Shown piece after piece: positions 58,124 to 64,000 of a stretch of 64,000 bases of DNA. Where the stretch lies: positions 911,836 through 975,835 of the forward strand of contig MNCI01015561.1 in assembly GCA_015680685.1 (NCBI GenBank). The letters are read 5' to 3'. Source of the stretch: Gnetum montanum (lineage: Eukaryota; Streptophyta; Gnetopsida; Gnetales; Gnetaceae). The notes below the pieces were generated by a model. The model did not search any database. It saw only the letters and a program-made list of their open reading frames with translations, and was not told the DNA's origin. Numbering within the stretch: the stretch's first letter is position 1; each line of letters opens with the position of its first letter. Position numbers and translations under genes: made by a program.

Positions 58124-58132
58124 GTGGGGGTA
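58124..58132 (+). other. E3 polypurine tract
   Basis: GTGGGGGTA directly before the 3' LTR, the same as in E4. Confidence 0.75.
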
Positions 58133-58956
58133 TGATGAGTTTCGATATTAGACCCTCGATATCGGGCCCTCGATATTGGAGATGCTGAAGAGATATCGGA
58201 CATGCGATGTTGGAACCTATCTCATTGGCTATAAATAAGAGACAGAGGCACTTGGTTTGGCATTAGTTTTTCTAGTTCTTAGCCAAATTCTTATAGTTTT
58301 TCTATTCCAGAGTTAGAATTATTTTTGAGTGCCTACAGTAGGAGTCATAGAGTGAACAGATCTTTATTTGAGCATTGTGTACTTGAGCACACCTTGTGAC
58401 AAAAAATAAAGATGAACTTTATGATAAACCTTGCAACACTCACAATAGCTTAATTATTACATTTCATGTTATTTACTATTATTTGATGCTTTCTATGGTT
58501 ACTTAATGTTATTTCATTGAAGTATTAATTATCAATTATCAATGAATTAGCACACTCAGCATGACCACTTCAAGCATACTTGGAACACTTGATAACCTAG
58601 TAACGACTAGCGTTTGGTAATCCCAATAGTGTTACACTAGTTCAAGATGTGTCTGAAGAGTGGGAATAGATGCTGGTGTTAGGATTCGATTCACATGAGA
58701 GTTATAAAAATCCATTAGTTAATTAAATATTTTCATTGCACACACTTAGGAGACTAAGATAGAAAATATAAAAAACATAAAAATCATATACCTCGAGTTT
58801 ACTTAACCATACAATTGTGCCTTACAAGTAAGCTTGGGAAGACAATGACTACATAACTCATCCTTGTTCTGCATAGGTGCATAAGCACTTAGTCCTTGGA
58901 GTTCAATCGAATCACGCGTGAACGCTCGTATTCGTATGGTTAGGCATAGGGGTACA
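58133..58956 (+). mobile_element. E3 3' LTR with shortened end
   Basis: It begins TGATGAGTTTCGATATT and aligns along its length with the 5' LTR. It ends GGGGTACA, whereas the 5' LTR ends GGGGTACCTCGCCGCTCATCA: 13 bases are missing just before the final CA. AATAT follows (58957-58961), matching the left target copy. Confidence 0.9.
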
Positions 58957-58961
58957 AATAT

Positions 58962-59400
58962 ACTCTTTGTAAAAGTGAATAGTCATTTTCTTATGTTATT
59001 TTTTGAATGTCCTATTGCTCAACATACTTAGAAATGGATATCTAGAATTTGTAACAACTATCAACCAAACATCAATGAAATCATTCTTAATGATTAATAT
59101 ATTTTGTCTACTTCTTTTCTTTGTGTTTGAAAATGTTTTTGACTACTTGTTTTCTACTCTATTTGGAAGCTTCGATATGTAATTATTTTTTAGCATCAAG
59201 AGCATAATTAGACCTCTCTTCAGGAGTTAAATACCAAATTGTCAAAGATGTTGCTTTTAAGCTACAACTTTAAGCAAAAAAGCTTCTAGTGAAAGCTAAA
59301 CAATTGATCTATTTTCTATAATATTATTTTTTTGTTTTGGTGGTTCAAAGATGAGAAAATTTTAGATTTTATTGCTAGTTTTTTCATTATTTTTTATTCA
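58962..59400 (+). mobile_element. LINE remnant, right part
   Basis: LCKSE, then (after a frameshift) FFECPIAQHT and KWI continue the zinc-binding tail of the LINE reverse transcriptase that starts left of E3. LRYVIIF with HQEHN near 59170-59210 fits the end of ORF2. 59400-59480 shows nothing recognisable. Confidence 0.6.
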
Positions 59401-59479
59401 TTATTTATTCTGGAGGTTCAAAGAATAGGTACCTAGTTTCTCTGTGAAGAGAATAGCAGAGTCATCTCATCATCTAGCA

Positions 59480-60530
59480 TGGTCATTGAGATCTCATTTA
59501 GATGGCTCATGCACAGCCTATACATTGAAGATTCTTCATCATCTCTGGAGGCTTTTTGTTATTGCAGTTGTTGTTCTCTAAGTTTCTTCAAATGTTCTAT
59601 AGCTACCAACATCTTTGGTATCATTTTTGATGCTATAGTTGGTGGTGGTGGTGGTTGTTGCTCCTCTTGAAGCTTAGCAGGTGCTTTTTTTTCCATCATT
59701 TCTTTCCATGATATAGTAGGAGCTTTGCAAACCACATCATTAAAGTAGTGGGCTATCCCCCCTCTTTTACAAAGTTTTTTAATAAGTCATGAAAAGGGAA
59801 TTGTTTCTCTATCCTTCTCATTCTCCTTGAAACAATTGTCTATTTAGGGAAGATGAGTTGGGGTAGATTAACTTAGAACCTTCCACCTAGAGCTACACAT
59901 GCTTCGGTGAAGAAGATAGTTACCTTGCTTGGCCTCATTGTTGGATTGAGGTGATAGGTCATAATCTTAAAGTAGCCTCACTTTGCTTTAGTTAGGGCAT
60001 TGTACTCCTTACAATCTACTCCATAGCATTTTTGAACCAACTTTTTCTTGGCTTCTAAGTCTAGCTAAGTAGAGATCTTTGTTAGCTTTGCCCTACTGTT
60101 GGGTGATTTGAGGGCATCTACTATTACTTCAACTAAATAGAAGATGGTAATGTCTTTAATCTTAACAGTCACATCCTTTGTTAGTTGTTTTAGAAGAGAT
60201 TAGTTTTCCCAATGTATCATTCTCCACCAATAGAGAGAATGGCCATAGTGGAGATCCTTGTAGTTGCATTCTAACTTCCTTTGATGCAAGATCTAGGAAA
60301 GGTTTGAAATTTAGTTCTTATAGGATGGAACTCTAAATTTCTTTGATGCGGACCTTCTCTAGATAGCCTTTTGTGAGTGTGACCTTTGATTGGATCATGA
60401 TCTTGAAACCTCATCTTGCCTAGATTACCTTGCTTCTATTGTGTGAATCTAGCCAATAAATTTTACCTTGGGCTCCTTGTGCAAGGGCTTGATAGCATGA
60501 GTGGCCTTAATTGCTTACTCTTGGGGTTAT
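59480..60530 (-). pseudogene. Second copy of the plant transposon-protein-like ORF (decayed)
   Basis: Read on the minus strand, VRMQLQGSPLWPFSLLVEND (60230-60290), VTVKIKDITIFYLVEVIVDAL, FKIMTYHLNPTMRPSKVTIFF and MRRIEKQFPFHDLLKNFVK (59770-59830) line up in order with the E4 ORF at 16089-16775. Identity is modest and stops are present. No coiled-coil part was recognised downstream. It shows that this ORF belongs to a family and was not picked up once by E4. Confidence 0.55.
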
Positions 60531-60880
60531 TATTGCAATTGTTGTTATTGCCCCCTTCCATCACATGCTGATTTCTCCTTGGGTTGTCATGGCCTTCCTA
60601 CCTATAATCCTTGTTTAGGTGTCATCTATGATCACAAGAACAACCCAAGATTACTCATTTGGATATAATCTTATTTCATTTGGTTACCTTTCTTAATTTG
60701 ATTAGGTTAAGTCTATTGGTTAGAAGTTGGGATTTTAATGTTAAATTCTTATTTAGTGATCATAGATGTATGATATTATTTTGTTTATGCTTTAATAGAG
60801 GTTGAGTGTTGATATTAACTCTTATGATTATTAATTTAATATTATTTTAATATCATATTCATGGGGTGTTATAAAAATTT
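60531..60880. other. No feature recognised
   Basis: An AT-rich stretch between the decayed ORF and an LTR remnant. No frame, repeat or signal stands out. Confidence 0.4.
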
Positions 60881-60884
60881 CTGA

Positions 60885-61195
60885 AAAATTTTCTGTGAAA
60901 ATACAGTGTTTGATGCTTCCACGATGTAAAGCATACCTTCAGTAGCTCAAGGATGGAAGAACAAGTAAAAATAGATAAGCAGTTGGCAAGTTATGGCTCT
61001 TGGAAGGTTCTAAGTGCTAAAAAATGGCAAAAACTTCTCATACATTTGGAAGAAAATGTGAAAAATGGGCTAAGTGTTGCACATATTTATAGGATTTTTT
61101 TGTCACATCGACAGGGATGCATCGATGAGGCTGCATCAACTAGTTTGACTACATTAATAGGAATGCATCGATTGAGTTGTTTGCAATAATTTTTT
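60885..61195 (-). mobile_element. LTR remnant (probably the 3' LTR of E5)
   Basis: It lies where the LTR of E5 is expected. A minus-strand TATA box (ATTTATAGG at 61086-61094) is followed by the palindrome CATCGATG (61120-61127) and GCATCGATT (near 61168). The arrangement is that of the LTR at 10155-10735, with a related but different palindrome core. The U5 end is not recognised. Confidence 0.45.
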
Positions 61196-61239
61196 AACTT
61201 AAAATATTGAGGAATTTTGAGCGAGTTGGATGTCAAAAC

Positions 61240-63482
61240 AAAAGCCAAATGAAAACCAAAAAACTAGGAAGCCATGGCAACAACACAATTGAGGGTATGG
61301 TTCATGAAATTGAAGTAATTTGATCATGTGAGATGAGTAATTGGAAGATGTTTCCTATGCCAAAGTAGAGTACAACTTGATGATGCAAGCTATCAAGATG
61401 ATTGAGATGGGAATGAGACCCATGGTTAGGTGATTGAACTTGAAGGAAACCAAAAGATATGCAAGTGGATTCTCCTCACAAAGTAGCCTTATGTTTAATA
61501 TGCTCTTGCATAACCTCATCACAAAGAGTCTATAGGAAACCTAGATGATAAATGTTTGTTCAATTTAAACATTGTATCCATATGAGGAATTGTCTTAGGA
61601 TTATGAAAACTATAAAACAAAACTATCAATTGACCATGGCATGAGGTAATGGGGTGAGATAAAATAGAGTGCCAAAATTGTAGAGGAAAAATCCACATCA
61701 TGGTTGCATGGGATCTTTAGTGAAATGTGTGATTAAGATGATTTAATATTGCTTTGTTCCAAGTCTAGACCAACTTCATTCCAATGACAGTGACCTCACA
61801 TTAATGTATTCCTCCTCTCCTACCTTCATGAGCCTATGACAACTACAAAGGACAATCATCACTTCAAGAAAAGAAGAAAAGAGAAAAAGGAATTAGTTAG
61901 GACCTTAATTAGAGGGGTGCCTTCAGGCATGGGTAACATGTCTTTCCAGCCCCCTAAGCAATGCTTGTAGCCCAAGAGATTTTTAGAGAGGTGTGCTTTG
62001 AATTTTTTTTTTTTAAATCAACAACCATACCGTATAGAGACATTTTTTTAATGGTTGATAATAGGAGTGATGATATACTTATGAGGAGCCATAGAACTTA
62101 TGAAGGAAGTTGAGAAAAGAATACAACAAATCCATTTAAGGTTACACCCTTTTCCATTCCCACTTGGTCCTTTCCTAGTTCATTGGATAATAAGATCATA
62201 TGTTACTTTTAGATTGATGTGAAACGTTTACATGATGCGAAACTTCATATGAGATAGATGGAATGGATGGATGTTGTGAGCTCATTGCCTAATATCACCA
62301 GAAAAAATTGATAGACTATATTAGTACAGAGCATAACTAAAAGACAATGTTGGCCTAAATATTAAATCATTCACTTAATAGCTATGTTTAACAATTTTTA
62401 AAATTCACAATAGCAATGGAACAAACTGGAGATTTCAATTAAGACTAAATAAAAATAACAAGAAAAGGAAAATATAAAAAAAATTAGTAAAATATAAATA
62501 AAATGAAAAAAATTTAAAGAATGTTACAAAATAAAAAAAAGAAGAAAAACCTTTTCATCCTCATCAAGATGTTATGGTAGATGAATATCTTTCCCCCAAC
62601 TCGGAGATTTGGAAAATAGAGCAAGCTTGTTCTTAACTTGAGGTGTTAGTGTTGTGGCTAGTTACTTAGAAGTCCATGAATATTTTAATCATCGTATAAC
62701 ATAGGAGATCAATGATAGCTTTTTTATCAGAAATTGGATTGCATTGTGATTAATATACATGAAAATTTGGTATCCAAACACATAGTACCTAAAGTTCTCT
62801 AGAGCATACACTACCATCATGAGTTTCTTTTCTATAGTGGTGTAATTAATTTATGCACTCACAATGCTCCTATTTGCACAATGGATATAATATGAACATT
62901 TCTTATCATTCATTTATATGACTGCCATCCCCATTGCATAGTTGGATGCATCTATCATGATGTGGAAATGTTTGGGCTAATTAGGAACATGTAGAATTGG
63001 TGTTTCTACAAATTTCTAGTTTAAGTGTTGGAATGCCTATTCACATTTCCTAGTCCATTCAAAGGTTTCATCATTGTTGGTAATCTCAACTAGTAGTTTG
63101 GTGATTTTAGAGAAGTTTTTAATAAAATGCTAGTAGTAACTAGTATGACCAAGGAATGACCTTACATCTTTGATAGTTTGAGGTTGTTTGGTAACTCCTT
63201 AGATAGCCCTTAGTTTTTTGAGGGTTCACCTCAATTTCTTTCCTTGAAATTCTATTCTCCAAAATAATGTCATCTTGGACTATTAAGTGGTTTTTCTACC
63301 AGTTGAGTTGTAGGTTTGTCTCCACATACCATTTTAGTATTTTCTTAAGATGATTTAGTGCTTATTCAAAATTAGTGCTATAGGTGGAGAATTCATCCAT
63401 GAAGACTTTCACACTACTAACAATTTGCTATTAAAAGATAATTAGAACTAGGCATTAAAAGGTTGTAGAAGCATTACATAGG
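61240..63482 (-). mobile_element. Element E5: Athila-like fragment lacking integrase
   Basis: 61700-62640 matches the 3' block of E1-E3. At about 62640 the sequence passes straight to the stretch that lies left of the RNase H in E1 (near 3340), so the integrase (about 1.1 kb) is missing. RNase H and reverse transcriptase motifs follow on the minus strand, with VKVFMDEFSTY in place of FMDD near 63400. Many stops are present. It is cut at 63483 by an LTR. Confidence 0.7.
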
Positions 63483-64000
63483 TGATGAGACGTGACATGC
63501 ACTGTGCCGCGATATTGCGTCTTTCCCTGCGATATCGCGTACGCGATATCGTGGTTCGCCGTCATATCTATAAATAAGAGGCGGCACTCTCCTTATTTCC
63601 CAATCCTGGCTAGAAGTAGCGAAGCTCTGGCAGATTGATCACTCCAGAGTTAGAATTTTTCCCATGTGCCCGCAATAGGAGTCCTAGAGTGAACGGCTAT
63701 TTATTCAAGCAACTTGTAACCTGAACCCAAGTTGTGTACGGAAATAAAGACGAACTTGATTGGATAAACCTTGCAGTACATGGTTTTATTGTTGTTTATT
63801 TACTGCTTTCCTAGTGTGCACAAGTACGACTTGATTACGAGCGTCTACGGACGTGTACGGCTAGTCAAGGAATCGGCTGCTTGTCGCAACGCATGAGTAC
63901 GACTTGATTACGAGCATTGGCTGCTTGGTANACTTTTCCTTAATAGCATAGAAGATAAACCGGAAAATACCAAAAAAATCACATACCTCAGACTTGCTTA
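63483..64000 (+). mobile_element. LTR of family B, running off the window
   Basis: TGATGAGACGTGACATG begins an LTR that follows the solo LTR at 28388-29426 closely: GATATCGCG palindromes, TATA box CTATAAATAAGAGGCGG, and the repeats of the U5 side. It is inserted into the E5 polymerase. At a single N (63931) about 350 bases present in the solo copy are missing. Confidence 0.9.
63931..63931. other. Single N joining non-adjacent LTR parts
   Basis: Left of the N the sequence matches the solo LTR near 28837; right of it, near 29195. The join skips the internal repeats, so the N is probably a scaffold join with a collapsed repeat. Confidence 0.7.

Larger units (their letters stand above)
39239..58956 (+). 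mobile_element. Element E3: Athila-like element, split by E2
   Basis: It has two LTRs, a tRNA-Asp primer site, gag, protease, reverse transcriptase, RNase H, integrase, the 3' non-coding block and a polypurine tract in that order. E2 (41026-50841) is inserted inside gag. AATAT flanks E3 (39234-39238 and 58957-58961). Without E2 and its extra AGTAG, E3 is about 9.9 kb. All coding parts are broken, including the catalytic residues noted below. Confidence 0.9.

Overview
This is plant nuclear DNA. The window holds two ordinary plant housekeeping genes set in dense, nested Ty3/gypsy LTR retrotransposons of the Athila type, plus LINE and tRNA-derived SINE remnants. A plant-type two-domain cytidine deaminase, a split plastid pyruvate kinase with GT-AG introns and primer sites matching tRNA-Asp point to a large-genome seed plant. 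A gymnosperm is plausible but not proven.

Layout. (1) 1-10154: element E1, minus strand, with an assembly gap at 193-499. A solo LTR is inserted in its right LTR. An older truncated LTR follows at 10155-10735. (2) 10926-19627: element E4, plus strand. It has two LTRs, a tRNA-Asp primer site and a decayed gag but no pol. Downstream it carries a long reading frame: a domain resembling the 'putative plant transposon protein' family followed by a coiled coil. (3) 19628-20800: SINE-like remnants. (4) 20960-26450: cytidine deaminase gene. It has a probable 5' UTR exon, a roughly 4 kb intron containing a LINE fragment and duplicated SINEs, and an intron-free CDS. (5) 26500-32000: intergenic DNA with three tandem or direct repeat blocks and a solo LTR (28388-29426). 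(6) 32029-36757: seven-exon gene for the alpha-type plastid pyruvate kinase. (7) 37930-59400: a LINE remnant split by element E3 (plus, 39239-58956), whose gag is split by element E2 (minus, 41026-50841). Target-site duplications prove both insertions. (8) 59480-64000: a second, broken copy of the E4-type extra ORF, then element E5 (minus, no integrase), cut by an LTR that runs off the window.

The two host genes are unrelated in pathway: one acts in pyrimidine salvage, the other in plastid glycolysis and fatty-acid precursor supply. The retroelements share one plan: LTR TGATGA...CTCATCA, tRNA-Asp primer site, gag with a CX2CX3HX4C knuckle, DSG protease, FMDD reverse transcriptase, RNase H, integrase, and a roughly 2 kb conserved non-coding 3' block.

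The most unusual signal is in the LTRs. Each U3 examined carries a cluster of short palindromes close to the TATA box. The palindrome core differs between families, copy number differs between the two LTRs of one element, and one copy of the module lies inside E4 next to a TATA-like run, upstream of the extra ORF.
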